From positions 27,374,501 through 27,438,500 of the forward strand of contig CM076140.1 of the NCBI GenBank assembly GCA_038025085.1: 64,000 nucleotides of DNA. Direction: 5' to 3'. Shown piece by piece: positions 26,807 to 39,867 of this stretch (position 1 is its first letter; each line of letters opens with the position of its first letter). Under the pieces are notes generated by a model. It was given only the letters and a program-made list of their open reading frames with translations. It was not told the origin of the DNA and did no database searches. The DNA comes from Tetragonia tetragonoides (Eukaryota > Streptophyta > Magnoliopsida > Caryophyllales > Aizoaceae). Position numbers and translations under genes: made by a program.

Positions 26807-29800
26807 CCAAATGTTTAGTTTGCATTCATTTGAGTATGAAACTACACAAAGAATGTTTTAAAGTTCAAACAAGCTTCAACTCAAACTTTTGAATGCATTT
26901 ACGCGTTTTAAAAGCTCATACGAGTAGGGTGAAAGAGATTTGAGTTCTTTTGTGTTGTATATTAAGAGAAAGCATACAAATACTTTGTTTGGATTCATTT
27001 GAGTGTGAAATTACACCGGGGATGTTTACAAGTACAAACAAGCTTCAACTCAAGCTTTTAATTGCATTAACGCGTTTTAAAAGCTCATACGAGTAGGGTG
27101 AAAGAGATTTGAAGTCTTTTGTGTTGTATATTAAGAGAAAGCACCCAAATGTTTTGTTTGCATTCATTTGAGTATGAAACTACACCAAGAATGTTTAAAA
27201 CTTCAAACAAGCTTCAACTCAAGGTTTTGAATGCATTTACGCGTTTTAAAAGCTCTTCCGAGTAGGGTGAAAGAGATTTGAATCCTTTTGTGTTGTATAT
27301 TAAGAGAAAGCATCCAAATCCTTTGTTTGCATTCATTTGAGTGTGAAAACTACATCTAGGATGTTTACAAGTACAAGCAAGCTTCAACTCAAGCTTTTGA
27401 ATGCATTTACGCATTTTAAAAGCTCATACGAGTAGGGTGAAAGAGATTTGAGTTCTTTTGTAGTTTATATTAAGAGAAAGCATACAAATACTTTGTTTGC
27501 ATTCATTTGAGTGTGAAACTACACCTATCATATTTACAAGTACAAACAAGCTTCAACTCAAGCTTTTGAATGCATTTACGCGTTTTAACAGCTCTTACGA
27601 CTAGGGTGATAGAGATTGAATTTTTTTGTGTTGTATATTAAGAGAAAGCATCCAAATACTTTCTTTGGATTCACTTGAGTGTGAAACTACACCTAGGAAG
27701 TTTACAAGTACAAACAAGCTTCAACTCAAGCTTTTGAATGCATTTACGCGTTTTAAAAGCTCATACGAGAAGGGTGAAAGAGATTTGAGTTCTTTTGTGT
27801 TGTATATTAAGAGAAAGCATCCAAATACTTTGTTTGCATTCATTTGAGTGTGAAACTACACCTAGGATGTTTACAAGTACAAACAAGCTTCAACTCAAGC
27901 TTTTGAATGCATTTACGCATTTTAACAGCTCTTACGACTAGGGTGATAGAGATTGAATTCTTTTGTGTTGTATATTAAGAGAAAGCACCAAATGTTTTGT
28001 TTGCATTCATTTGAGTATGAAACTACACCAAGAATGTTTCAAATTGCAAACAACCTTCAACTCAAGCTTTTGAATGCATTTACGCGTTTTAAAAGCTCTT
28101 CCGAGTAGGGTGAAAGAGATTTGAATTCTTTTGTGTTGTATATTAAGAGAAAGCATCCAAATCCTTTGTTTGCATTCATTTGAGTGTGAAAACTACATCT
28201 AGGATGTTTACAAGTACAAGCAAGCTTCAACTCAAGCTTTTGAATGCATTTACGCATTTTAAAAGCTCATACGAGTAGGGTGAAAGAGATTTGAATTCTT
28301 TTGTGTTGTATATTAAGAGAAAGCATCCAAATACTTTTTTGCATTCAATTGAGTGTGAAACTACACCTATGATGTTTACAAGTACAAACAAGCTTCAACT
28401 CAAGCTTTTGAATGCATTTACACATTTTAACAGCTCTTACGACTAGGGTGAAAGAGATTTAAGTTCTTTTGTGTTGTATATTAAGAGAAAGCATCCAAAT
28501 ACTTTTTTTGCATTCATTTGAGTGTGAAACTACACCTAGGATGTTTACAAGTACAAACAAGCTTCAACTCAAGCTTTTGAAAGCATTTACGCGTTTTAAC
28601 AGCTCTTACGACTAGGGTGATAGAGATTGAATTCTTTTGTGTTGTATATTAAGAGAAAGCACCAAATGTTTTGTTTGCATTCATTTGAGTATGAAACTAC
28701 ACCAAGAATGTTTCAAATTGCAAACAAGCTTCAACTCAAGCTTTTGAATGCATTTACGCGTTTTAAAAGCTCTTCCGAGTAGGGTGAAAGATATTTGAAT
28801 TCTTTTGTGTTGTATATTAAGAGAAAGCATCCAAATCCTTTGTTTGCATTCATTTGAGTGCGAAAACTACATCTAGGATGTTTACAAGTACAAACAAGCT
28901 TCAACTCAAGCTTTTGAATGCATTTACGCGTTTTAAAAGCTCTTATGATTATGGTGATAAAGACTGAGTTCTTTTGTGTTGTATATTAAGAGAAAGCATC
29001 CAAATACTTTGTTTGGATTCACTTGAGTGTGAAACTACACCTGGGATGTTTACAAGTACAAACAAGCTTCAACTCAAGCATTTGAATGCATTTACGCGTT
29101 TTAAAAGCTCATACGAGTAGGGTGAAAGAGATTTGAATTCTTTTGTGTTGTATATTAAGAGAAAGCATCCAAATACTTTTTTGCATTCAATTGAGTGTGA
29201 AACAACACCTATGATGTTTACAAGTACAAACAAGCTTCAACTCAAGCTTTTGAATGCATTTACGCATTTTAACAGCTCTTACGACTAGGGTGAAAGAGAT
29301 TTGAGTTCTTTTGTGTTGTATATTAAGAGAAAGCATCCAAATACTTTGTTTGCATTCATTTGAGTGTGAAACTACACCTAGGATGTTTACAAGTATAAAA
29401 AAGCTTCAACCCAAGCTTTTGAATGCATTTACGCGTTTTAACAGCTCTTATGATTATGGTGATAGAGACTGAGTTCTTTTGTGTTGTCTATTAAGAGAAA
29501 GCATCCAAATACTTTGTTTGGATTCACTTCAGTGTGAAACTACACCTGGGATGTTTACAAGTACAAACAAGCTTCAACTCAAGCATTTGAATGCATTTAC
29601 GCGTTTTAAAAGCTCATACGAGTAGGGTGAAAGAGATTTGAATTCTTTTGTGTTGTATATTAAGAGAAAGCACCCAAATGTTTAGTTTGCATTCATTTGA
29701 GTATGAAACTACACAAAGAATGTTTTAAAGTTCAAACAAGCTTCAACTCAAACTTTTGAATGCATTTATGCGTTTTAAAAGCTCATACGAGTAGGGTGAA

Positions 29801-32800
29801 AGAGATTTGAGTTCTTTTGTGTTGTATATTAAGAGAAAGCATACAAATACTTTGTTTGGATTCATTTGAGTGTGAAATTACACCTGGGATGTTTACAAGT
29901 ACAAACAAGCTTCAACTCAAGCTTTTAATTGCATTTACGCGTTTTAAAAGCTCATACGAGTAGGGTGAAAGAGATTTGAAGTCTTTTGTGTTGTATATTA
30001 AGAGAAATCACCCAAATGTTTTGTTTGCATTCATTTGAGTATGAAACTACACCAAGAATGTTTAAAACTTCAAACAAGCTTCAACTCAAGGTTTTGAATG
30101 CATTTACGCGTTTTAAAAGCTCATACGAGTAGGGTGAAAGAGATTTGAGTTCTTTTGTAGTTTATATTAAGAGAAAGCATACAAATACTTTGTTTGCATT
30201 CATTTGAGTGTGAAACTACACCTATCATATTTACCAGTACAAACAAGCTTCAACTCAAGCTTTTGAATGCATTTACGCGTTTTAACAGCTCTTACGACTA
30301 GGGTGATAGAGATTGAATTCTTTTGTGTTGTATATTAAGAGAAAGCACCAAATGTTTTGTTTGCATTCATTTGAGTATGAAACTACACCAAGAAAGTTTC
30401 AAATTGCAAACAAGCTTCAACTCAAGCTTTTGAATGCATTTACGCGTTTTAAAAGCTCTTCCGAGTAGGGTGAAAGAGATTTGAATTCTTTTGTGTTGTA
30501 TATTAAGAGAAAGCATCCAAATCCTTTGTTTGCATTCATTTGAGTGTGAAAACTACATCTAGGATGTTTACAAGTACAAACAAGCTTCAACTCAAGCTTT
30601 TGAATGCAATTACGCGTTTTAAAAGCTCATACGAGTAGGGTGAAAGAGATTTGAATTCTTTTGTGTTGTATATTAAGAGAAAGCATCCAAATACTTTCTT
30701 TGGATTCACTTGAGTGTGAAACTACACCTAGGAAGTTTACAAGTACAAACAAGCTTCAATTCAAGCTTTTGTGTGCATTTACGCGTTTTAAAAGCTCATA
30801 CGAGTAGGGTGAAAGAGATTTGAGTTCTTTTGTGTTGTATATTAAGAGAAAGCATCCAAATACTTTGTTTGCATTCAATTGAGTGTGAAACTACACCTAG
30901 GATGTTTACAAGTACAAACAAGCTTCAACTCAAGCTTTTGAATGCATTTACGCGTTTTAACAGCTCTTACGACTAGGGTGATAGAGATTGAATTCTTTTG
31001 TGTTGTATATTAAGAGAAAGCACCAAATGTTTTGTTTGCATTCATTTGAGTATGAAACTACACCAAGAATGTTTCAAATTGCAAACAAGCTTCAACTCAA
31101 GCTTTTGAATCCATTTACGCGTTTTAAAAGCTCTTCCGAGTAGGGTGAAAGAGATTTGAAGTCTTTTGTGTTGTATATTAAGAGAAAGCATCCAAATACT
31201 TTTTGTTTGCATTCATATGAGTGTGAAAACTACATCTAGGATGTTTAGAAGTACAAACAAGCTTCAATTCAAGCTTTTAAATGCATTTACTCGTTTTAAC
31301 AGCTCATACGAGTAGGGTGATAGAGATTTAGTTCTTTTGTGTTGTATATTAAGAGAAAGCACCCAAATGTTTTGTTTGCATTCATTTGAGTATGAAACCA
31401 CACCTAGGATGTTTACAAGTACAAACAAGCTTCAACGCAAGCTTTTGAATGCATTTACGCTTTTTAAAAGCTCATACTAGTAGGGTGAAAGAGATTTGAG
31501 TTCTTTTGTGTTGTATATTAAGAGAAAGCATCCAAATACTTTGTTTGCATTCAATTGAGTGTGAAACTACACCTATGATGTTTACAAGTACAAACAAGCT
31601 TCAACTCAAGCTTTTGAATGCATTTACGCATTTTAACAGCTCTTACGACTAGGGTGAAAGAGATTTGAGTTCTTTTGTGTTGTGTATTAAGAGAAAGCAT
31701 CCAAATACTTTGTTTGCATTCATTTGAGTGTGAAACTACACCTAGGATGTTTACAAGTATAAAAAAGCTTCAACCCAAGCTTTTGAATGCATTTACGCGT
31801 TTTAAAAGCTCATACGAATAGGGTGAAAGAGATTTGAATTCTTTTGTGTTGTATATTAAGTGAAAGCAACCAAATACTTTGTTTGCATTCATATGAGTGT
31901 GAAAACTACATCTAGGATGTTTTCAAGTACAAACAAGCTTCAACTCAAGCTTTTGAATGCATTTACTCGTTTTAACAGCTCTTACGACAAGGGTGATAGA
32001 GATTGAGTTCTTTTGTGTTGTATATTAAGAGAAAGCACCGAAATGTTTTGCTTACATTCATTTAAGTATGAAACCACACCTAGGATGTTTACAAGTACAA
32101 ACAAGCTTCGACTCAAGCTTTTGAATACATTTACGCGTTTTAAAAGCTCATACGAGTAGGGTGAAAGAGATTTTGAGTTCTTTTGTGTTGTATATTAAGA
32201 GAAAGCATCCAAATACTTTGTTTGCATTCATTTGAGTGTGAAACTACAACTGGGATGTTTACAAGTACAAACAAGCTTCAACTCAAGCTTTTGAATGCAT
32301 TTACGCGTTTTAACAGCTCTTACGACTAGGGTGATAGAGATTGAATTCTTTTGTGTTGTATATTAAGAGAAAGCACCAAATGTTTTGTTTGCATTCATTT
32401 GAGTATGAAATAACCCCAAGAATGTTTTAAAGTGCAAACAAGCTTCAACTCAAGCTTTTGAATACATTTACGCATTTTAAAAGCTCATACGAGTAGGGTG
32501 AAAGAGATTTGAGTTCTTTTGTATTGTGTATTAAGAGAAAGCATCCAAATACTTTGTTTGGATTCATTTGAGTGTGAAAGTACACCTAGGATGTCTGCAA
32601 GTACAAACAAGCTTCAACTCAAGCTTTTGAATGCATTTACGCGTTTTAAAAGCTCATACCAGTAGGGTGAAAGAGATTTGAATTCTTTTGTGTTGTATAT
32701 TAAGAGAAAGCATCCAAATACTTTGTTTGCATTCATTTGAGTGTGAAACTACACCTTGGAAGTTTACAAGTACAAACAAGCTTCAACTCAAGCTTTTGTA

Positions 32801-33145
32801 TGCATTTACGCGTTTTAAAAGCTCATACGAGTAGGGTGAAAGAGATTTGAGTTCTTTTGTGTTGTATATTAAGAGAAAGCATCCAAATACTTTGTTTGCA
32901 TTCAATTGAGTGTGAAACTACACCTAGGATGTTTACAAGTACAAACAAGCTTCAACTCAAGCTTTTGAATGCATTTACGCGTTTTAACAGCTCTTACGAC
33001 TAGGGTGATAGAGATTGAATTCTTTTGTGTTGTATATTAAGAGAAAGCACCAAATGTTTTGTTTGCATTCATTTGAGTATGAAACTACACCAAGAATGTT
33101 TCAAATTGCAAACAAGCTTCAACTCAAGCTTTTGAATGCATTTAC

Positions 33146-33883
33146 GCGTTTTAAAAGCTCTTCCGAGTAGGGTTGTATATTAAGAGAAAGCATCCAAATC
33201 CTTTGTTTGCATTCATTTGAGTGCGTAAACTACATCTAGGATGTTTACAAGTACAAACAAGCTTCAACTCAAGCTTTTGAATGCATTTACGCGTTTTAAA
33301 AGCTCTTATGATTATGGTGATAGAGACTGAGTTCTTTTGTGTTGTATATTAAGAGAAAGCATCCAAATACTTTGTTTGGATTCACTTGAGTGTGAAACTA
33401 CACCTGGGATGTTTACAAGTACAAACAAGCTTCAACTCAAGCATTTGAATGCATTTACGCGTTTTAAAAGCTCATACGAGTAGGGTGAAAGAGATTTGAA
33501 TTCTTTTGTGTTGTATATTAAGAGAAAGCATCCAAATACTTTTTTGCATTCAATTGAGTGTGAAACTACACCTATGATGTTTACAAGTACAAACAAGCTT
33601 CAACTCAAGCTTTTGAATGCATTTACGCATTTTAACAGCTCTTACGACTAGGGTGAAAGAGATTTGAGTTCTTTTGTGTTGTATATTAAGAGAAAGCATC
33701 CAAATACTTTGTTTGCATTCATTTGAGTGTGAAACTACACCTAGGATGTTTACAAGTATAAAAAAGCTTCAACCCAAGCTTTTGAATGCATTTACGCGTT
33801 TTAACAGCTCTTATGATTATGGTGATAGAGACTGAGTTCTTTTGTGTTGTCTATTAAGAGAAAGCATCCAAATACTTTGTTTG
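33146..33883 (+). repeat. Junction block re-using copy C sequence
   Basis: Where copy C stops, the sequence matches 28758-29520 at an offset of 4388, then 4363 after a 25-bp deletion at about 33173 (GTAGGG joined to TTGTATATT). The matched part includes the rare CTCTTCCGAG, ATTATGGTGATA and TTGTCTATTAAG variants. A few substitutions separate it from 28758-29520 (GCGTAAACT against GCGAAAACT; TGATAGAGACT against TGATAAAGACT), so it is not the newest copy. The match ends at 33884 (TTTGCATTC against TTTGGATTC). Confidence 0.85.
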
Positions 33884-34181
33884 CATTCATATGAGTGTGA
33901 AAACTACATCTAGGATATTTACAAGTACAAACAAGCTTCAACTCAAGCTTTTGAATGCATTTACTCGTTTTAACAGCTCATACGAGTAGGGTGACAGAGA
34001 TTTAGTTCTTTTGTGTTGTATATTAAGAGAAAGCACCCAAATGTTTATTTTGCATTCATTTGAGTATGAAACCACACCTAGGATGTTTACAAGTACAAAC
34101 AAGCTTCAACTCAAGCTGTTGAATGCATTTACGCGTTTTAAAAGCTCATACGAGTAGGATGAATGAGATTTGAGTTGTTTT

Positions 34182-34519
34182 GTGTTGAATATTAAGAGAA
34201 AGCATCCAAATACATTGTTTGGATTCACTTGAGTGTGAAACTACACCTAGGAAGTTTACAAGTACAAACAAGCTTCAACTCAAGCTTTTGTATGCATTTA
34301 CGCGTTTTAAAAGCTCATACGAGTAGGGTGAAAGAGATTTGAGTTCTTTTGTGTTGAATATTAAGAGAAAGCATCCAAATACATTGTTTGGATTCACTTG
34401 AGTGTGAAACTACACCTAGGAAGTTTACAAGTACAAACAAGTTTCAACTCAAGCTTTTGTATGCATTTACGCGTTTTAAAAGCTCATACGAGTAGGGTGA
34501 AAGAGATTTGAATTCTTTG
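34182..34519 (+). repeat. Recent single-monomer tandem duplication
   Basis: The monomer starting GTGTTGAATATTAAG at 34182 is repeated at 34351. Both carry the rare AATACATTGTTTGG, GGATTCACTTGAG and AGGAAGTTTAC variants and TTTTGTATGCATT. The main difference is CAAGCTTCAAC against CAAGTTTCAAC, which destroys one HindIII site. The homologous places near 42290 and 47354 have this monomer once. Confidence 0.85.
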
Positions 34520-37500
34520 GTGTTGTATATTAAGAGAAAGCACCCAAATGTTTTGTTTGTATTCATTTGAGTATGAAACTACACCAAGAATGTTTTAAAT
34601 TTCAAACAAACTTCAACTCAAGGTTTTGAATGCATTTACGCGTTTTAAAAGCTCTTACGACTAGGGTGATAGAGATTGAATTCTTTTGTGTTGTATATTA
34701 AGAGAAAGCACCAAATGTTTTGTTTGCATTCATTTGAGTATGAAACTACACCAAGAATGTTTCCAATTGCAAACAAGCTTCAACTCAAGCTTTTGAATGC
34801 ATTTACGCGTTTTAAAAGCTCATACGAGTATGGTGAAAGAGATTTGAATTCTTTTGTGTTGTATATTAAGAGAAAGCATCCAAATACTTTGTTTGCATTC
34901 ATTTGAGTTTGAAAACTACATCTAGGATGTTTACAAGTACAAACAAGCTTCAACTGAAGCTTTTGAATGCATTTACGCGTTTTAAAAGCTCATACGAATA
35001 GGGTGAAAGAGATTTGAATTCTTTTGTGTTGTATATTAAGTGAAAGCAACCAAATACTTTGTTTGCATTCATATGAGTGTGAAAACTACATCTAGGATGT
35101 TTTCAAGTACAAACAAGCTTCAACTCAAGCTTTTGAATGCATTTACTCGTTTTAACAGCTCTTACGACAAGGGTGATAGAGATTGAGTTCTTTTGTGTTG
35201 TATATTAAGAGAAAGCACCGAAATGTTTTGCTTGCATTCATTTAAGTATGAAACCACACCTAGGATGTTTACAAGTACAAACAAGCTTCGACTCAAGCTT
35301 TTGAATACATTTACGCGTTTTAAACGCTCATACGAGTAGGGTGAAAGAGATTTTGAGTTCTTTTGTGTTGTATATTAAGAGAAAGCATCCAAATACTTTG
35401 TTTGCATTCATTTGAGTGTGAAACTACACCTGGGATGTTTACAAGTACAAACAAGCTTCAACTCAAGCTTTTGAATGCATTTACGCGTTTTAAAAGCTCA
35501 TACCAGTAGGGTGAAAGAGATTTGAATTCTTTTGTGTTGTATATTAAGAGAAAGCATCCAAATACTTTGTTTGCATTCATTTGAGTGTGAAACTACACCT
35601 AGGAAGTTTACAAGTACAAACAAGCTTCAACTCAAGCTTTTGTATGCATTTACGCGTTTTAAAAGCTCATACGAGTAGGGTGAAAGAGATTTGAGTTCTT
35701 TTGTGTTGTATATTAAGAGAAAGCTTCCAAATACTTTGTTTGCATTCAATTGAGTGTGAAACTACACCTAGGATGTTTACAAGTACAAACAAGCTTCAAC
35801 TCAAGCTTTTGAATGCATTTACACGTTTTAACAGCTCTTACGACTAGGGTGATAGAGATTGAATTCTTTTGTGTTGTATATTAAGAGAAAGCACCAAAAG
35901 TTTTGTTTGCATTCATTTGAGTATGAAACTACATCAAGAATGTTTCAAATTGCAAACAAGCTTCAACTCAAGCTTTTGAATGCATTTACGCGTTTTAAAA
36001 GCTCATACGAGTAGGGTGAAAGAGATTTGAATTCTTTTGTGTTGTATATTATGAGAAAGCATCCAAATACTTTGTTTGCATTCATTTGAGTGTGAAAACT
36101 ACATCTAGGATGTTTACAAGTACAAACAAGCTTCAACTCAAGCTTTTGAATGCATTTACGCGTTTGAAAAGCTCATACGAGTAGGGTGAAAGAGATTTGA
36201 ATTCTTTTGTGTTGTATATTAAGAGAAAGCATCCAAATACTTTGTTTGCATTCATATGAGTGTGAAAACTACATCTAGGATGATTACAAGTACAAACATG
36301 CTTCAACTCAAGCTTTTGAATGCATTTACTCGTTTTAACAGCTCATACGAGTAGGGTGATAGAGATTTAGTTCTTTTGTGTTGTATATTAAGAGAAAGCA
36401 CCCAAATGTTTTGTTTGCATTCATTTGAGTATGAAACCACACCTAGGATGTTTACAAGTACAAACAAGCTTCAACTCAAGCTTTTGAATGCATTTACGCG
36501 TTTTAAAAGCTCATACGAGTAGGGTGAAAGAGATTTGAGTTCTTTTGTGTTGTATATTAAGAAAAAGCATCCAAATACTTTGTTTGTATTCATTTGAGTG
36601 TCAAACTACACCTGGGATGTTTACAAGTACAAACAAGCTTCAACTCAAGCTTTTGAATGCATTTACGCGTTTTAAAAGCTCATACGAGTAGGGTGAAAGA
36701 GATTTGAATTCTTTTGTGTTGTATATTAAGAGAAAGCACCCAAATGTTTTGTTTGTATTCATTTGAGTATGAAACTACACCAAGAATGTTTTAAATTTCA
36801 AACAAACTTCAACTCAAGGTTTTGAATGCATTTACGCGTTCTAAAAGCTCATACGAGTAGGGTGAAAGAGATTTGAGTTCTTTTGTGTTGTAGATTAAGA
36901 GAAAGCATACAAATACTTTTTTTGCATTCATTTGAGTGTGAAACTACACCTATGATGTTTACAAGTACAAACAAGCTTCAACTCAAGCTTTTGAATGCAT
37001 TTACGCGTTTTAACAGCTCTTACGACTAGGGTGATAGAGACTGAATTCTTTTGTGTTGTATATTAAGAGAAAGCACCAAATGTTTTGTTTGCATTCATTT
37101 GAGTATGAAACTACACCAAGAATGTTTCCAATTGCAAACAAGCTTCAACTCAAGCTTTTGAATGCATTTACGCGTTTTAAAAGCTCATACGAGTATGGTG
37201 AAAGAGATTTGAATTCTTTTGTGTTGTATATTAAGAGAAAGCATCCAAATACTTTGTTTGCATTCATTTGAGTTTGAAAACTTCATCTTGGATGTTTACA
37301 AGTACAAACAAGCTTCAACTGAAACTTTTGAATGCATTTACGCGTTTTAAAAGCTCATACGAATAGGGTGAAAGAGATTTGAATTCTTTTGTGTTGTATA
37401 TTAAGTGAAAGCAACCAAATACTTTGTTTGCATTCATATGAGTGTGAAAACTACATCTAGGATGTTTACAAGTACAAACAAGCTTCAACTGAAGCTTTTG

Positions 37501-37670
37501 AATGCATTTACTCGTTTTAACAGCTCTTACGACAAGGGTGATAGAGATTGAGTTCTTTTGTGTTGTATATTAAGAGAAAGCACCGAAATGTTTTGCTTGC
37601 ATTCATTTAAGTATGAAACCACACCTAGGATGTTTACAAGTACAAACAAGCTTCGACTCAAGCTTTTGAA
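34501..37670 (+). repeat. 13/14-monomer repeat pair with one monomer lost
   Basis: CACCCAAATG at 34541 corresponds to 36737 (offset 2196). The open stretch ending at 34906 corresponds to one ending at 37271 (offset 2365). The change of 169 means the left copy lost one monomer near 34638-34652, where AAAAGCTC is joined to TTACGACTAGGG. Both copies carry the GTTTCCAATTGC and GAGTATGGTGAAAG variants. Related segments recur at 43441-44023 and 48505-49086. Confidence 0.8.
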
Positions 37671-39867
37671 TACATTTACGCGTTTTAAAAGCTCATAAGA
37701 GTAGGGTGAAAGAGATTTGAGTTCATTTGTCTAGTATATCAAAAGAAAGCATCCAAATACTTTGTTTGGATTCATTTGAGTGTGAAACTACACCTAGGAT
37801 GTTTACAAGTACAAACAAACTTCAAATTAAACTTTTAAATCCATTTACGCGTTTTAAAAGCTCATACGAATAGGGTGAAAGAGATTTGAGATCTTTTAAG
37901 TTGTATATTAAGAGAAAGCATCCAAACACTTCATTTGCATTCATTTGAGTGTGAAATTACACCTCAGATGTTAACAAGTACAAACAAGCTTCAACCCAAG
38001 CTTTTGAATGCATTTACGCGTTTTAACAGCTCTTACGACTATGGTGATAGAGACTGAGTTCTTTTGTGTTGTATACTAAGAGAAAGCATCCAAATGTTTT
38101 GTTTGCATTCATTTGAGTATGAAACCACACCTAGGATGTTTACAAGTACAAACAAGCTTCAACTCAAGCTTTTGAATGCATTTACGCGTTTTAAAAGCTC
38201 ATCCGAGTAGGGTGAAAGAGATTTTGAGTTCTTTTGTGTTGTATATAAAGAGAAAGCATCCAAATGCTTTGTTTGCATTCTTTTGAGTGTGAAACCACAC
38301 CCGGGATGTTTACAAGTACAAACAAGCTTCAAGTCAAGCTTTTGAATGCATTTACGCGTTTTAAAAGCTCATACGAGTAGGGTGAAAGAGATTTGAGTTC
38401 TTTTGTGTTGTATATTTCGAGAAAGCATCCAAACACTTTGTTTGCATTCATTTGAGTGTGAAACTACACCTAGGATGTTTACAAGTACAAACAAGCTTCA
38501 ACTCAAGCTTTTGAATTCATTTACGTGTTTTAAAAGCTCATACGAGTAGGGTGAAAGAGATTTGAGTTCTTTTGTGTTGTATATTAAGAGGAAGCATCCA
38601 AATACTTTGTTTGCATTCATTTGAATGTGAAACTACACCTAGGATGTTTACAAGTACAAACAAGCTTCAACCCAAGCTTTTGAATGCATTTACGCGTTTT
38701 AACAGCTTTTATGACTATGGTGATAGAGACTGAATTCTTTTGTGTTGTATATTAAGAGAAAGCATCCAAATACTTTGTTTGCATTCATTTGAATGTTAAA
38801 CTACACCTAGGATGTTTACAAGTACAAACAAGCTTAAACTCATGCTTTTGAGTGCATTTACGCGTTTTAAAAGCTCATACGAGTAGGGTGAAAGAGATTT
38901 GAGTTCTTTTGTGATGTATATTAAGAAAAAGCATCCAAATACTTTGTTTGGATTCATTTGAGTGTGAATCTACACGTAGGATATTTACAAGTACAAACAA
39001 GCTTCAACCCAAGCTTTTGAAAGCATTTACGCGTTTTAACAGCTCTTACGACTATGGTGATAGAGACTGAGTTCTTTTGTGTTGTATATTAAGAGATAGC
39101 ATCCAAATACTTTGTTTGGATTCATTTGAGTGTGAAACTACACCTAGGATGTTTACAAGTACAAACAAGCTTCAACCCAAGCTTTTGAATGCATTTACGC
39201 GTTTTAACAGCTCTTATGACTATATGGTGATAGAGACTGAGTTCTTTTATGTTGTATATTAAGAGAAAGCATCCAAATACTTTGTTTGGATTCATCTGAG
39301 TGTGAAACTACACCTGGGATGTTTACAAGTACAATCAAGCTTCAACTCAAGCTTTTGAGTGCATTTACGCGTTTTAAAAGCTCATACGAGTAGGGTGAAA
39401 GAGATTTGAGTTCTTTTGTGTTGTATATTAAGAGAAAGCATCCAAATACTTTGTTTGCATTCATTTGAGTGTGAAACTACACCTAGGATGTTTGCAAGTA
39501 CAAACAAGCTTCAACTCAAGCTTTTGAATGCATTTACGCGTTTTAAAAGCTCATACGAGTAGGGTGAAAGAGATTTGAGTTCTTTTGTGTTGTATATTAA
39601 GAAAAAGCATCCAAATACTTTATTTGGATTCATTTGAGTGTGAAACTACACCTAGGATGTTTACAAGTACAAACAAGCTTCAACCCAAGCTTTTGAATGC
39701 ATTTACGCGTTTTAACAGCTCTTATGACTATATGGTGATAGAGACTGAGTTCTTTTGTGTTGTATATTAACAGAAAGCATCCAAATAAATTGTTTGGATT
39801 CATTTGAGTGTGAAACTGCACCTAAGATGTATACAAGTACAAACAAGCTTCAATTCAAGCTTTTGAA
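37671..39867 (+). repeat. 13-monomer unit (2197 bp), first copy
   Basis: From ACGCGTTTTAAAAGCTCATA at about 37671 the sequence repeats at offset 2197, exactly 13 monomers: CTAGTATATC at 37731 and 39928, and the open stretch at 39077 and 41274. The match holds to 39457, where TTTGCATTC replaces TTTGGATTC of the second copy. The remaining 410 bp close the unit. Confidence 0.85.

Larger units (their letters stand above)
21615..33145 (+). repeat. Superunit copy C (truncated right, 11531 bp seen)
   Basis: This copy matches copy B at an offset of 11829 up to the 67-bp indel, at 11896 through the second related block (12939 to 24835), and at 12742 after the 846-bp block (14472 to 27214, 15315 to 28057). 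Collinearity with B ends sharply after 33145, where B reads TTTACTCG and C reads TTTACGCG and switches to another part of the unit. C retains both pieces missing in B, so the inferred full unit is 11829 + 67 + 846 = 12742 bp. That total assumes the unseen right end of C equals B. In the part matching B 13960-20403 I spotted one difference by eye (CACATTTT near 28422 against CGCATTTT). Confidence 0.9.

Noticed and set aside
1..33145. The three superunits as an assembly artefact
   Set aside because: Not excluded, but copies A, B and C have different deletions and private substitutions, which simple duplication of one contig would not produce.
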